Shown: positions 12,060 through 23,370 of the stretch, in pieces | How the letters are laid out: each line of letters begins with the position of its first letter | How positions within the stretch are numbered: position 1 is the stretch's first letter | Source of the DNA: Typhlomys cinereus | Taxonomy: Eukaryota; Chordata; Mammalia; Rodentia; Platacanthomyidae | DNA: 64,000 bases | Reading direction: 5' to 3' | NCBI GenBank assembly: GCA_023101885.1 | Contig: JALPQD010000402.1 | Location: 513,017 to 577,016 of the forward strand | Made by a program: the position numbers and the translations under genes | The notes under the pieces: generated by a model | Databases searched by the model: none | Told to the model about the DNA's origin: nothing | The model's input: only the letters and a program-made list of their open reading frames with translations

Positions 12060-12165
12060 ATAGGAGATGGTGAAATGTTGCAATGAGTAAAGGCACCTGA
12101 AATTGGGACTTGTTGGAAGGAGAAAACTGTATTCCAAAAGTTCTCCTCTGAACTGCAAATCTGAA

Positions 12166-12209
<44 letters not shown>

Positions 12210-12290
12210 CACTCACTATTTCAGACTCTCTACCTCTCTCTCTTACTCTCTCACAAATATGAAATATTTAAAATATATAGCATAACATAC
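12060..12290 (+). repeat. SINE fragment with (CT)n tail
   Basis: The body at 12,062-12,168 contains 'gttctcctctgaactgcaaa' and runs into a (TC)n tract at 12,169-12,206, then 'cgctcactcact' and degenerate CT repeats. This is the same layout as 5,260-5,445. The element predates the SINE inserted at 12,008. Confidence 0.5.
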
Positions 12291-13145
12291 CATGTTTGGA
12301 TGATACTTAATTTCTTTTCATTGCAATGTTTTACAATGACTAAGGCTATTATTCATTCTCCAATTTTTATTAACAGAATTAATACATGTTTTAATACCTC
12401 TCCCAATATTATAGGGTACAAACAAGCCTTTATCAAATTAAAAGACTCAAAAATGTTTCATATGGTTTATTATTTTCAGTGACTGATGGTCACCCTGTAT
12501 GATAAAGCCATGTATACAGTCATTGATATTCTCAATCACGTACATTTAGGCAAACACAGAAACATGAAATCCAACAGGGTAAAGATTCATGTTATTTCTA
12601 TGTAATTTTTGAAGGATGAGAACAAATCCACAAAGAAGGAAGATTGTAAAATCACAGGGTAATTATCAACTGGATTATAACTAGTTCAAGACAATGTTTC
12701 ATGGTAAGGAAACACCCACCTTAATGTAATTAAAAACAGGCATCCCTTTCACAAGATTTTAAGTATTTTAGATTGTGGTGACTTTTTTCACAGAGTCCTT
12801 AAGTAAAATGAGTTACTTTCATTGTTTAATTGTTTGGTTACAGTGACTTTTTAAAATAAAAACAATTATTCCCATTTCATTCTTAATAAAATACACTCTA
12901 TTTTATACTTATTATGAACTTATTTCTAATACTAATGAATTACATGAATACAATACATTCTTTAATATTAGTTATAACAGTACTAGTAATATCAATGAAC
13001 TTAAAGTAATTAAATATCACTAAGAAGATGTAGAAAAACATAAGGACCACAGAAATCAATTAGGAAGAATATTTAAGCTTACACACACACAAGTAAATAT
13101 ATGAACCACACATGGGAATTTTTAGCAATAAAATTTTGAATTAGA
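12291..13145. other. Intergenic, nothing recognisable
   Basis: This is AT-rich DNA between a SINE and the L1 insertion site. There is a short (CA)n at about 13,081-13,090 and no gene. Confidence 0.5.
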
Positions 13146-13160
13146 CTGACATGACATCTT

Positions 13161-13352
13161 TTTTTTTTTACTTGAAAAGTCTTTTTATTATAAAGTTTTC
13201 AATTATTTTGAAATTGTTTATTTTGAATTAATTGTAAGTTTGTGTAAAGACTGATTTGGTTGCAGCTTGATGTTTTATTCTGAAAGTACTTGGTATGCTG
13301 AATCCTTGCCCTGCAAAATCTTGATTGTGATAAAATACAGTTATTTTTACTA
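13161..13352 (-). other. 3'-transduced flank carried by L1 'A'
   Basis: Between the L1's own A-rich end (complement of 13,353-13,380) and the TSD lies about 180 bp absent from the other L1 3' ends in the window. It ends in a separate A-tail (T9 at 13,161-13,169 on plus). On the minus strand an AATAAA signal sits at 13,189-13,184, about 15 nt before that tail, at normal cleavage spacing. The inference is that the L1 transcript read through its weak signal into source-locus DNA, used this downstream signal, and the extended RNA was inserted. Confidence 0.85.
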
Positions 13353-14232
13353 CTTTCTTTTTTTAAAACTTTTTTATTATCTCCGCTCATACAAACTTAA
13401 TAGGTACACCGGTTCCTTCCCTCCCTCCTCCTCTACCGATCCCTCTGCTCACCCTCCCCTCACCCCTTCCTCCCCACCGTCCAGTATCTCCCCTCCCCCA
13501 ATCCCAGGAGAATCCTTTAATGTGTGCATGCCAAACTCTCCTCTGGGTCCTCCTCTCCAATGACGTACAAGGACCCAGCGGCATTTCCCTTAAGCATAGG
13601 AACACTATTTTGGCTGTCAATCTCTTGCCTCCAAAGATCTTGGTGCTTTTAGCAAATGCTAAACTTTGTGGGGTCAATAGTGTGTTGGACATTGTGCAGG
13701 GCATGCAAAGTCCAATTATGATTGCTTTGGCCCTAACTTGTGTGGAGTATCTTGCTTATCATTGCTCCTCCCATCCTTGTGCTCTTACACTCTTACCGCC
13801 CCCTCTTCGGAAAATTTCCCTGAGCTTCAGGATGGGGAGAGATTAGGCTGGCCTAGTTCTAGGTGGTTGGTATAGAGTCTCTGAAGTTCTGGATTGCGGT
13901 TTGTTGATTTTCTTTTGCGGTTTTGCTGCTCCTGCAATGCCCTTCACTCCATCCTGATGGGTATTGGATGTCACCCCCTGGCCAGAGATAAAAAGCTGTT
14001 AAACTAGACTCTTGTTATAAGAGTATATTCAAAGGTAGATGTAATAAAAGTAGGAAACCATAATGAGGGAGGGGTCAACCACCCATTTGCAAAATGGTTA
14101 CTTATTATCTGCCAGACTATATGCCCTTCCCTTCTAGTGAGATCACACCCCCCAGTTGTAAATGATCAGGAACGAAAAGTCTGTGAACTTAACCAGATGT
14201 CTCATTGCTTACTTACAGTCCTTGATGGAGGC

Positions 14233-17200
14233 CTATTTTCTCTGCTGTAACATGGTCCCCTTTCTCCATGTTTCAGGTGTGGCCCTCCTACCCCATCCCT
14301 CCTGTTCATACTCCTTGCAATTACAGTATTACAGAGATTTATCATCGAGTATCTCTAGGTGGGCTGGGTGGGTTTGGTACTAGGAGCCACCTATTAGGGA
14401 GTACATACGGCGCTTAATTTTCTGGGTATGGGATACTTCACTCAATATAATTGTTTCTAATGACATCTATTTCCTGGCAAATTCCAGTAATTCATCATTT
14501 CTGATGGCTGAGTAGTACTCCATTGTATAGATGTACCACATTTTCTTTATCCACTTGTCAACTGTTGGACATTTGGGTTGATTCCATGACCTTGCTATTG
14601 TAAACAGTTGCTATGAACATGGTCCCACTTGTATTATCGAGGTGAACCTCTGATGCATGGGGGGTTATTCCCAGAAGTGGAATCGCAGGGTCATATGGCA
14701 TTTCAATCTTTAATTTCTTTAAGAATCTCCAGACGGCTCGCCAGAGTGGCTGTATGAGACTGCATTCCCACCAGCAATACAGGAGAGTTCCCCTCTCTCC
14801 ACATCCTCTCCAGCATTTGGTGTTGTTCGTATTGTGGATTTTTGCCATCCTGACCGGGGTGAGATGATATCTCAGGGAAGTTTTGATTTGCATTTCCCTG
14901 ATGGCTAAGGAAGTGGAGCATTTTTTTCAGATATTTGTTAGACGTTTTAATTTCATCCCTAGTAAAGTTTCTTTTAAGTTTCAGGGCCCATTGTTTAATT
15001 GGGCCATTAGTTTCCTTGGTGTTTAGTTTTCTAAGTTCTTTGTGCACTCTGGAAGATTTTCTCCTATCCTGTGGGTTGCCTTTGAGCTCGTGTTACAATC
15101 TCTTTATCTGAACAGAATCTCTTTAATTTCACAAGATCCCAACTGTTGAGAGTTGGTAGCAGTGACTGTGCCATTGGAAGTCTGTTTAGGAACTGTTGGC
15201 CTAGCCCAATCAGCTCGAGGGAATTCCCTACCCTTTCAACTATGGTTTTTATAGTCTCTGGCCTTAAATCAAGGTCCTTGATCCATTTGGAATTAAGTCT
15301 TGTACAAGGTGACAAGTACGGGTCCAGCTTTAATCTTCTGCATGTGGAGATCCAGTTTTGCCAGTACCATTGGTTGAAGATACTCTTCTTTTTCCATTGT
15401 ATTCTTTGGGCCCCTTTGTCAAAGAACAAATGGCTGTAGTTTTGTGTGCTTATATCTGGGTCTTAAAGCCTTATCCATTGATCTGTGTGTCTATTTTGGA
15501 GCCAGTACCAGGCTGTTTTTACAACAATGGATTTGTAGTATAGACTAAGGTTTGGTATGGTGATACCTCTAGCAGTGTTTTTGTTACTCAGGATTGTCTT
15601 TGCTATCCTGGGTCTTTTGTGCCTCCATATGAATTTTGAGATTGTTTGGTCAACTTCTTTAAATGATTGCTTTGGGATTTTAATTGGTATAGCATTGAAT
15701 TTGTATATTGCCTTTGGTAGGATGGTCATTTTTACGATGTTGATTCTGCCAATCCAGGAACAAGGGAGGTCTTTCCACCTTCTGGTGTCTTCTGCTATTT
15801 CTTTCTTTAGGGTTTGAAAGTTTTCATTGTAAAGGTCTTTTATCTCCTTGGTTAGGTTTATGCCAAGGTATTTCTTTTTTTTAGGGGCTAGAGTAAATGG
15901 GATTGAGTCTCTCAGGGCTTTTTCACTTCTTTCATTCTGGGCATATAGGAAAGCCACTGATTTTTGTACGTTTATTTTGTATCCTGCTACACTGCTGACC
16001 TTCTCAATTAGTTCAAGGAGCTTCGTGGTGCAGTTTTTGGGATCACTCAGATGTAAGATCATGTCATCTGCAAATAGGGATAGCTTGACTTCTTCCTTGC
16101 CGATTTCAATCCACTTTATGCCCCTTTCTTGTCTTATGGCTTCAGCTAAGACTTCAAGTACAATATTGAATAGAAGTGGTGAGAGTGGACAGCCTTGTTT
16201 AGTTCCTGATCGAAGTGGAAATGCTTCTAGTTTTTCCCCATTGAGCATAATCCTTGCTGTGGGTTTGTTCTATACAGCTTTTATTATATTGATAAAGGTT
16301 CCTTCCATTCCTACTGTCTCTAGCGTTTTGATCATAAAAGGCTGTTGGATTTTGTCAAAAGCTTTTTCTGCATCTATTGAGAGTATCATGTGGTCTTGGA
16401 CTTTGGACTGGTTTACATGATGAATTACATTTATTGACTTGTGTATGTTGAACCAACCTTGTGTGCTCGGGATAAAGCCTACTTGGTCCCCGTGGATTAT
16501 CTTTTTGATATATTTTTGAATCCTATTTGCTAAGACTTTGTTGAGAATCTTTGCATCTGTGATCATCAGAGACATCGGTCTATAGTTGTCTTTTTTAAGT
16601 TAATCTTTATTAGGTTTTGGGATTAAAACGATATTACCTTCATAGAAGGAATTTGGTAGTGTTCCTTCCTTTGCTATTTGATGGAACAGTTTAAGGCGTA
16701 TTGGTGTTATTATCTGCTCAAATGTCTGGTAGAACTCTGTGCTGAATCCATCAGGTCCAGGACATTTTTTGGTGGGAAGGTTTGAGATTACTTCCTCAAT
16801 TTCCTTATATGTTATAGGACTATTTAAATATTTCACAACTTCCTGATTCAATTTAGGTAAGTTGTGTTTACTTAGAAATTCATCCATCTCTTTTGTGTTG
16901 TCAAACTTCACAGAGTATAAGTTTTTAAATATGATGTTATAATTCTCTGGATTTCTTGGGTATCAGTAGTGATAACTCCATGTTCATTTCTAATTTTGTT
17001 AATTTGGGTTTTCTCTCTCTTGCTTTTGGTTAATTTAGCTAGGGGTGTATCAATCTTATTGATTTTTTCAAAGAGCCAGCTTTTTGACTGGTTGATTTTT
17101 TCTATCGTTTTCTTAATCTCGATTTCAGATATTTCTCCCTTTATTTTCTAATCTCTTCTCTTCTACTAATTTTGGGATCAGATTGCTCAAGTTTCTCTAA

Positions 17201-18154
17201 AGCTTTAAGCTGCATTGTTAAGTTGTTTATTTCTGATGTTTCCATTTTTTTGATGTAGGCATTAAGAGCTATGAACTTACCTCTTAGAACAGCTTTCATT
17301 GTGTCCCAGAGATTTTTGTAAGTTGTATTTTCATTATCATTCACTTTCAGGAAATCTTGAATTTCCTTTTTAATTTCTTTCTGAATCCAGTTCTCTTTCA
17401 GCATTATAGTGTTAAGTTTCCAGGAGTTAGTGTATTTTCTTTCGTTTCTTGTGTTGTGGATGTCAAGCTTTAGGCCGTGGTGGTCTGATAGGGCACAGGT
17501 TAGAATTTCAACTAGATTCGTTTTCTGGCCCAGTATGTGATCTATTTTGGAGAAAGTTTCATGTGCTGCTGAGAAAAATGTGTATTCTTTGGTGCGTGGG
17601 TGAAAAGTTCGATAGAGATCTGTGAGGTCCATTTCTTTAAGGGTTTGATTAAGGTCCAAAGTGTCTCTGTTAAGCTTTTGACTGGTTGATCTATCCCATG
17701 TAGAGAGGGCGGTGTTGAAGTCCCCAAGAATTATCCTTTGGGGGTTGATTTCTTGCTTTAGACGCTGTAGGGTTTTCTTAATGAATGTGGAGGGGCCCGT
17801 ATTGGGTGCATATATGTTCAGTATTGTGAAGTCTTCCTGGTGAATTGTACCTGTGACTAAAATGTAGTATCCATCCGTGTCTCTTATAATTTTCTTTGGT
17901 TTGAAGTCTACTTTGTCTGATATCATAATGGTTACCCCTGCCTGTTTTTTGCTTCCATTAGCTTGTAGAATTGTTGACCAGCCTTTTATTTTTAGGGCAT
18001 GCCTATCTTTTGTAGGGAGATGGGTTTCCTGCAGGCAGCAGATTGATGGATTGTGATTTTTAATCCAAATTTGTAATCTGTGTCTCTTGATCGGTGAGTT
18101 AATTGCATTAACGTTTAGTGTTATAATGGTGAAACTATTTTTGATTCCAGACAT
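14233..18154 (-). pseudogene. L1 ORF2 (endonuclease/reverse transcriptase), frameshifted
   Basis: The start is the ATG at 18,154 ([16 protein letters not shown]); the expected stop is TAG at 14,235-14,233, giving 3.92 kb, the usual L1 ORF2 size of about 1,300 codons. The APE-like endonuclease (first 240 residues, open at 18,154-17,141) keeps its signature residues: Asn in TLNVN, Glu in QETH, Asp/Asn in GDFNT, and SDHHGL. RT blocks follow: [11 protein letters not shown] (16,911-16,600), [10 protein letters not shown] (16,575-16,270), then [13 protein letters not shown] and the catalytic LFADDMI (16,248-15,463). The C-terminal Cys/His motif (CWRGCGERG...C) lies at about 14,810-14,760. At least five frame breaks interrupt it. 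Some may be assembly errors, because the two copies of this locus differ in indels. Confidence 0.88.
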
Positions 18155-18204
18155 TTATTATGTTTAGTAGTTTTCATAAGTATATTACTTTGCTTTTAAT
18201 GGTG

Positions 18205-19272
18205 TTATATTTGCCTTCTGTTCTCCTGGATATGCCTGTTTTTTTCTTCAAGCTTGAGTATCATTTCTAGCATTTTTTGAAGGCCTGGTTTGGTGGACAT
18301 GTATCCTTTCAAGTTGTCTTTATGCTGGAAGATTTTTCTTTCTCCCTGGATCATGACAGATAGTTTTGCCGGGTATATCAGTCTGGTTTGGCATTTTTGC
18401 TCATTTATTACGTACATTTAGTACGTCTCTCCAAGCTCTTCTTGCTTTTAGTGTTTCCATTGAGAAGTCATTTGTTATTTTAATAGGTTTGCCTTTAAAA
18501 GTGACTTGCTTTTTTACTCTTGAAGCTCTCAGCACCTTTTCTTTGTCTTGAATGTGGAGTGTTTTGACTATTATTTGCCATGGCGATTTTCTATTTTGGT
18601 CATATCTTTTTGGAGTGTGAAATGACTCTTGTATTTGGATGGGCCTCTCATTCTTCAGTTGAGGGAAGTTTTCATTTATGATAATTTGAAAAATTTCCTC
18701 TGGTGGGTATTTTGAGATTCTTGCTCTGGTATTCCATGAATGCGCATGTTAGGCTTCTTCAGTGTATCCCATATCTCTTGAATGTTCCTCTCCAGTATCT
18801 TTTTGGCTTTAACTACCTCTTCCATTGACCTGGTTAATTCTCTCACTTGGTCTTCAAGATCTGAGATTCTATTTTCTGCTTCGTTAGTTCTGCTGATAAG
18901 ACTCTCTGTTGAGATTTGGGTTGAAGATAACTTGTCTTTTAGTTCAATTTTAAACTCTGCCTGAGACTGTTTTAACTGTTCTATGCCTATTTTTGTTTCT
19001 TGAACTGTTTTTCTCCAGTCCTCCAAATGCCCGTTGTGTTCCTGTTCAAAGTGGTTGATGCGGTTGTTTAATTCCTCTTGGATTTCCTGTTTCATAGTAT
19101 TAATCATGGTAATGATCATACTTTGAAGGTCGTTGTCTTGGGTCTGGCTTTCTTGGCTGTTTTCTGTGAATTTGTTCTGGTTGGAATCCATCCTTAAGGG
19201 GTTGATTCTTTCAGTGGGGGATTGGTCTCCTTGGGTTTTGGTTCTCATGGATCTGCACTTTGACTTGGGCAT
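18205..19272 (-). pseudogene. L1 ORF1 (RNA-binding chaperone), frameshifted
   Basis: This is the L1 ORF1 protein, which trimerises and coats L1 RNA. It starts at MPKSKCRSMRTKTQGDQSP (19,272). The first 198 residues are open to 18,676 and include a long heptad-repeat coiled coil (roughly residues 60-155, e.g. EELNNRINHFEQEH and NEAENRISDLEDQVRELT), followed by the start of the RRM domain (NMRIHGIPEQES). The C-terminal domain reappears in another frame at 18,417-18,205 (LIYPAKLSVMIQGERKIFQH, ending ENRRQI). At least one frameshift lies in the RRM. Expected length is about 350 residues. Residual ORF identity to the monomer-type L1s is high, so it is a fairly young family. Confidence 0.85.
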
Positions 19273-20147
19273 TGTTGTTTTGTCTTCTAAGGTGTTTTTG
19301 TTTTGTCTTCTAGGGCTTTTCTGTTTCTGTGTGTTTTTGACTAAACTGATTTAGTTGGTATTACTACACTTGGGCAGTTGTTACCAGTGCTTGCCTTGGG
19401 GTTGGGTATGTTTGTCTTTTGTTATTGTTATTTCCTAGCTGAGGCTATTAGGCTGTTAGTACATCAGTTAAATCAGGTTAAGTAGACGGGGGTGAATATT
19501 AGTATGGTAGTGCACTTTTACGATGTAGTTTTTTGGTGATATGTTAGAGTGAGTGGTGTATTCCCTGGAGTTGTATATGTTTTGGGGGTGGCTGTATGGA
19601 AAGTTTGATCTACAGTGATTAATATTAGAAAAGAACAGTAAGGTGAAAAAAAAGGGGAGATTTACTTATCTTTGGGCTGGATGTGAAGAATCTCTCCCAT
19701 TGATAGGATGATTGTAGAGGTTTTCAGATGTATGGCCTTTGACCCTTAGAACTTTGCTTGAGTGTTCTTTGGACTCTATTGAATTCTGAGTAGCAGTGTG
19801 TCTTCTGTAGACCATTTGTGTGGGTCCCCCCATGGGCCAGAGAGGCAGAGGGTCTGATGTTGTTGGCAGAAGTCTTCACCTGGGGCCTGGGACTTGGCTT
19901 AGTGGCCCTCCCAAGCTCCAGGGATGGAGGAATGTGAGCAAGTCCTGTCCAGTTGGTCAGACAGGCAGGCGGGAGGAAGAAAGGGGCTGGGGCCAGGGGC
20001 TCGGCCCAGGCCTAAGCCCAAGGCGGGCCGGGGCATGGGGCAGGGACACGGAGTGAACTGGGGGCTGCTGGGGGGCGGGGCGGACCAGACCAGACAGGCT
20101 CACTCACCTGGGGATGGCGGGGCGGACCGAGGCTTCCCGGGAGGGAG
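19273..20147 (-). promoter_or_regulatory. L1 'A' 5' UTR/promoter, non-repeated GC-rich type
   Basis: This 875-bp leader upstream of ORF1 has a GC-rich distal half (19,800-20,147) rich in CpG and GGGCGGGG-type Sp1-like boxes (plus strand about 20,074-20,085), as expected for an internal L1 Pol II promoter. It contains no tandem monomers and, outside a short ORF1-proximal segment, is unlike the 263-bp monomer leaders of L1 B, C and D. A consensus splice donor, AGGTGAGT, lies on the minus strand at 20,109-20,102, about 40 nt from the element's 5' end. Confidence 0.7.
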
Positions 20148-20162
20148 CTGACATGACATCTT

Positions 20163-20603
20163 AGATAAAAGTCCAGTGGCCACCTTAACAATAATAGAGG
20201 GTCTGGAAGGGGACATGAAAGTTTGTAGGGAGGAAAAGTGGGAGGAATGTGGTTGGTGATTAAGGGGTGAAAGAAAACACCATAAATTCACTAAATTCAT
20301 ATATGCAACACTAAAAAATATTAAGTTCCAAAAAAAAAAGAAAGAAAGAAAGACAGTTGTTAAAAAAATAAACATTGGCTACATTTTTAAAATCACATGA
20401 AAGTAGAAGAGAGACAGACTGGAAAGGAGAAAGTATGAACCAGGATAGAAAGAGAATGAGATTGGATAATAAAGGATAAAACCACATAAAATTGTGTTTA
20501 TCTGTGAAAGTGCAAACAAATTAAATACAATGTAAGCTCCATATTGTGTTCCTGATTATGTATTTCCTATTACATACTCTCTTTTAAAAGGTGTCCAAAT
20601 AGT
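20163..20603. other. Upstream flank of the olfactory receptor pseudogene
   Basis: This is AT-rich, non-coding sequence with an A-run and (GAAA)n at 20,330-20,352. There is no recognisable promoter. It is the immediate right flank of the L1 'A' insertion. Confidence 0.5.
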
Positions 20604-21534
20604 ACAGAACCACAAAATCCAACACATGTGTCAGAATTTCATCTCATGGAACTCTCAGAGGATCCAGAGCTGCAGCCCATTCTCTTCGGACTTTTCCTGT
20701 CCATGTACCTGGTCACAGTGCTTGGGAACCTGCTCATCATCCTTGCTGTCAGCTCTGACTCCCACCTCCACACCCCCATGTACTTCTTCCTGTGCAACCT
20801 GTCCTGGGCTGACATCGGCTTCATCTCTACCACAGGCCCAAAGTTAATTTCAAATATTCACACTTACAGTAGACTCATCTCTTATGCATGCTGTCTAATG
20901 CAGATTCTCTTTTTATACTTTTTGTTTGTATGGATTACATGCTCCTGACTGTGATGGCCTATGATCAGTTCGTGGCCATCTCTCATCCCCTGCATTACCC
21001 AGTCATCATGAACCCTAGTTTCTGTGTCTTTTTAGTCATAATTTCTTTTTTACTCAGTGTTTTAGACTCTCAAGCACATAACTTGATTGCTTTGCAGATT
21101 ATCTACTTCAAGGATGTGGAAATTTCCAATTCTGTGACCCATCTCATCTCCTCAACCTTTCATGTTCTGAAACGTTAACTAGTAGCATTTTCAGATATTT
21201 TTTGCTCACTGCATACGGCATTTTTCCTATCACAGGAATCTTGATGTCTTATTATAAAACTGTGTCCTCCATTCTGAGAATCCCATCTTCAGGTGGGAAA
21301 TACAAAGTCTTCTTCACCTGTGGCTCTCACCTGTCAGTGGTTTGCTTATTTTACGGAACAGCCCTTGGAACGTACCTTGATTCATATGCATCACAGTCTC
21401 CCAGGAAGGGTTTGATGGCCTCGGTCATTTACACTGTGATCACCCCTTTGCTGAATCCTTTTATCTACAGCTTGAGGAACAAGGACATTAAAAGCTCCCT
21501 GAACAGGCTGTGGAGAAGCCCTCTCATGTCATGA
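20604..21534 (+). pseudogene. Olfactory receptor pseudogene, family-7-like
   Basis: This is a relic of a single-exon, 7-transmembrane odorant receptor of about 310 residues. Recognisable motifs in order are [10 protein letters not shown] and [20 protein letters not shown] (TM1-TM2), a MAYDQFVAISHPLHY block (TM3/intracellular loop 2), SSGGKYKVFFTCGSHLSVV (TM6), and PLLNPFIYSLRNKDIKSSL (TM7). Lesions are these. The expected initiator codon is ACA at 20,604-20,606. A 1-bp loss at about 20,908 shifts frame inside TM3. A second 1-bp loss at about 21,130 shifts frame in the second extracellular loop. The Arg of the MAYDRY-type motif is Gln and the following Cys is Ser. All of the length-changing lesions are shared with the copy at 48,638-49,562. 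Family assignment is by recall of motifs only. Confidence 0.88.
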
Positions 21535-21764
21535 ACTGTGGCCATCTAGGAAGAATGTATGTTGGCAAAAGTAGTTAAGCCCAAAAGTAACTCTTAGAAG
21601 TCCTGCTCTCATGATAACATCAGCACCCCACTTTATGACTGAATGGGCCTAATTTCTCTTCATATTTCACAACATGGTGGTAGGATCTTTTGGGGATGAA
21701 GATATTAGAGCTGTTATTTAATTAGCAGCATATATTGAAGTGAGTGTGATAGGAACTTTCTTTT

Positions 21765-21940
21765 TTTTTCTTTTAATATTTTATTTATTTTGCTTATTTT
21801 TTTGTGTAATATGGTGGGTATACATATACAACTGAGTTCATGTAGTGGTCAGAGTGCAGCTTGTAGAGTATGTTTTCTTCTTCAACCATTTGGTCATTCC
21901 GGAGATTGAACAGTGTTCAACAGAATTGTGTCCCAATCTT
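21765..21940 (-). repeat. SINE, cut off at the block boundary
   Basis: The T-rich left end (21,765-21,800) and body match 49,795-49,955, where the same SINE continues to a complete tRNA-like head. Here the sequence becomes unrelated after about 21,940, so the head is missing. This is the right breakpoint of the duplicated block. Confidence 0.7.
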
Positions 21941-23291
21941 GCATGTCAGTGCAGCCTGCAGACTGCAGTGTCTGTTCGCATTTGTCTGTGGTCAGATTGT
22001 TCTTCCAGAATCAGAAAAGTGAATGACCCCTGTTCCAGACTGCAACAAAGTCATGGGATGATGCTGCGCTCTCTCGGCCGGGCTCATGCCTGACCATACT
22101 GCCAGTCAAGGCTTCCTATGGTAACTCACCAGCCCCGAGCTGGGAAAAACATCACAATTGCACCTTTGAAGGCTGCAACCCCACCTGCACTCACCAAGGT
22201 CCTGCCCTCTCTGCTCCTTTGCTCACTGACTCCACCGGAGTGGAGGCAAGGATCCAGAAGCAGACGTGTTCAGCTGCACGTCATTCACTCCCAGCCTTTA
22301 ACTCTACAGGATCCAGGACCCTCCACTGTGGATGCTGTGCAACCTTGGCCAGGGCTCACTACCTGCCCACCTACGGTAAGATCCAAGCCCCTGGCCTCGG
22401 TGTTTTAGTCTATCGAGTCCCTCTGGGTCTTCTGTGAGGGGCACAGGGCAGCATACCAAAAGCTAGACACATGTTAACAGACTCACATACCTTCAAAAGA
22501 GGTAGGTGAGCAACGGTGTCTGCATCCAGTGCGCCTAGTGAGCTTAAGAAGGTGCACTCCTGCTCACAGATACCACAGGGAGGGGAATGGGCCACACCTC
22601 TATATCTCAACCAGGAATACATACAGTGGGTTCCACAGCTATGCCAAGGGGACCAGTAACAGTTGGGACTCCACCTGCATGGTATATCTGAGTCTATTGA
22701 TTCCCTGTGGGCCAAACACCCCACTCATCCATATGTGCTGTCATAAGTAGATGCGGGTCAGTCCCGACCTGATGTCTACACGCAGCCTGCAGAGCTCTGC
22801 AGCTCCCGAAGCTTGAAGACACTTCAGATGAGAAGACTTGGAGAAGGGATGTTTCCTGTATGGGGTGGGTTCCTGTCTCTCAAATTTTCCCTGCCTCCTG
22901 CTATGGTCCCACACCTGGATTAAAGGCCTTGTCTGCCTGCAGCTGGGATGTAGCCAAAGGGCCCTGGGAGCACCTGGCCAGGGTCCAGCAGCAGCGGGAG
23001 GACAAGGGTCAGAGTCTTCTCTGTGTCTGGGTATTTAGCAAGGACCACTGAGATTTATCCCAGCTCTCTGGCAATGCTTATTAAGCATTTATTGTAAAAT
23101 TGATCTTGAGACCAACATAAACGTACAAGATGAACATGATTCTAGGGTCTCTGGGACTAAAAATGAAGCAATTCAGTGACAGACACAGAAAAGTAAATAA
23201 ATACATGAAAGAGCCAGAACAAAGGAAGTTAATGAGTATAGGGAAAGAAACAGTTTCAAAAATGAATCTCTAGATTAACCGTGATGATAAG
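21941..23291. other. Unassigned GC-richer segment between two breakpoints
   Basis: No gene or known repeat is recognised. The two halves share weak internal similarity: a 'gtctat(c/t)gagtccct' type block at about 22,408 recurs at about 22,691, each preceded by a 'ccacct' block, suggesting an old 280-bp duplication. The segment has no counterpart elsewhere in the window, although both neighbours do. Confidence 0.45.
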
Positions 23292-23370
23292 TTCAGAAAC
23301 ATTTTATTGATTCAATATACACCAGCACATACTACGTACACGTTACTTTAAAGAATAATAGTCATTACCC

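Larger units (their letters stand above)
13146..20162 (-). mobile_element. Full-length L1 'A' with TSDs and 3' transduction
   Basis: The element is bounded by a perfect 15-bp target-site duplication, CTGACATGACATCTT, at 13,146-13,160 and 20,148-20,162. In element orientation it has a GC-rich non-repeated 5' UTR (20,147 down to 19,273), ORF1 (19,272-18,205), a short intergenic spacer, ORF2 (18,154-14,233), a 3' UTR with G-rich tract (complement of 13,400-13,510) and its own A-rich end at about 13,380-13,353. A further 180 bp of non-L1 sequence and a second A-tail (T-run 13,161-13,169) follow. Both ORFs are broken here, so it is not autonomous as assembled. The same insertion recurs at 41,414-48,204. 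Confidence 0.92.
11150..21940. repeat. Duplicated block, copy 1 (cleaner copy)
   Basis: This 10.8-kb block is collinear with 39,445-49,955. It contains, in the same order and orientation in both places, a SINE, a full-length minus-strand L1 with the same TSDs and 3' transduction, and the olfactory receptor pseudogene. In this copy the sequence is cleaner. The right end of homology falls inside a SINE at about 21,940, after which the two copies are unrelated. The left end is blurred because copy 2 is corrupted there. Confidence 0.9.

Noticed and set aside
15557..16420. Plus-strand open frames of 86 and 190 codons
   Set aside because: Antisense shadows of the L1 ORF2 reverse-transcriptase region on the minus strand.
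20628..20630. GTG at 20,628 as the receptor start
   Set aside because: Frame upstream reads through to 20,604 with receptor-like N-terminal residues; the expected ATG has been lost, and vertebrate receptors do not start at GTG.
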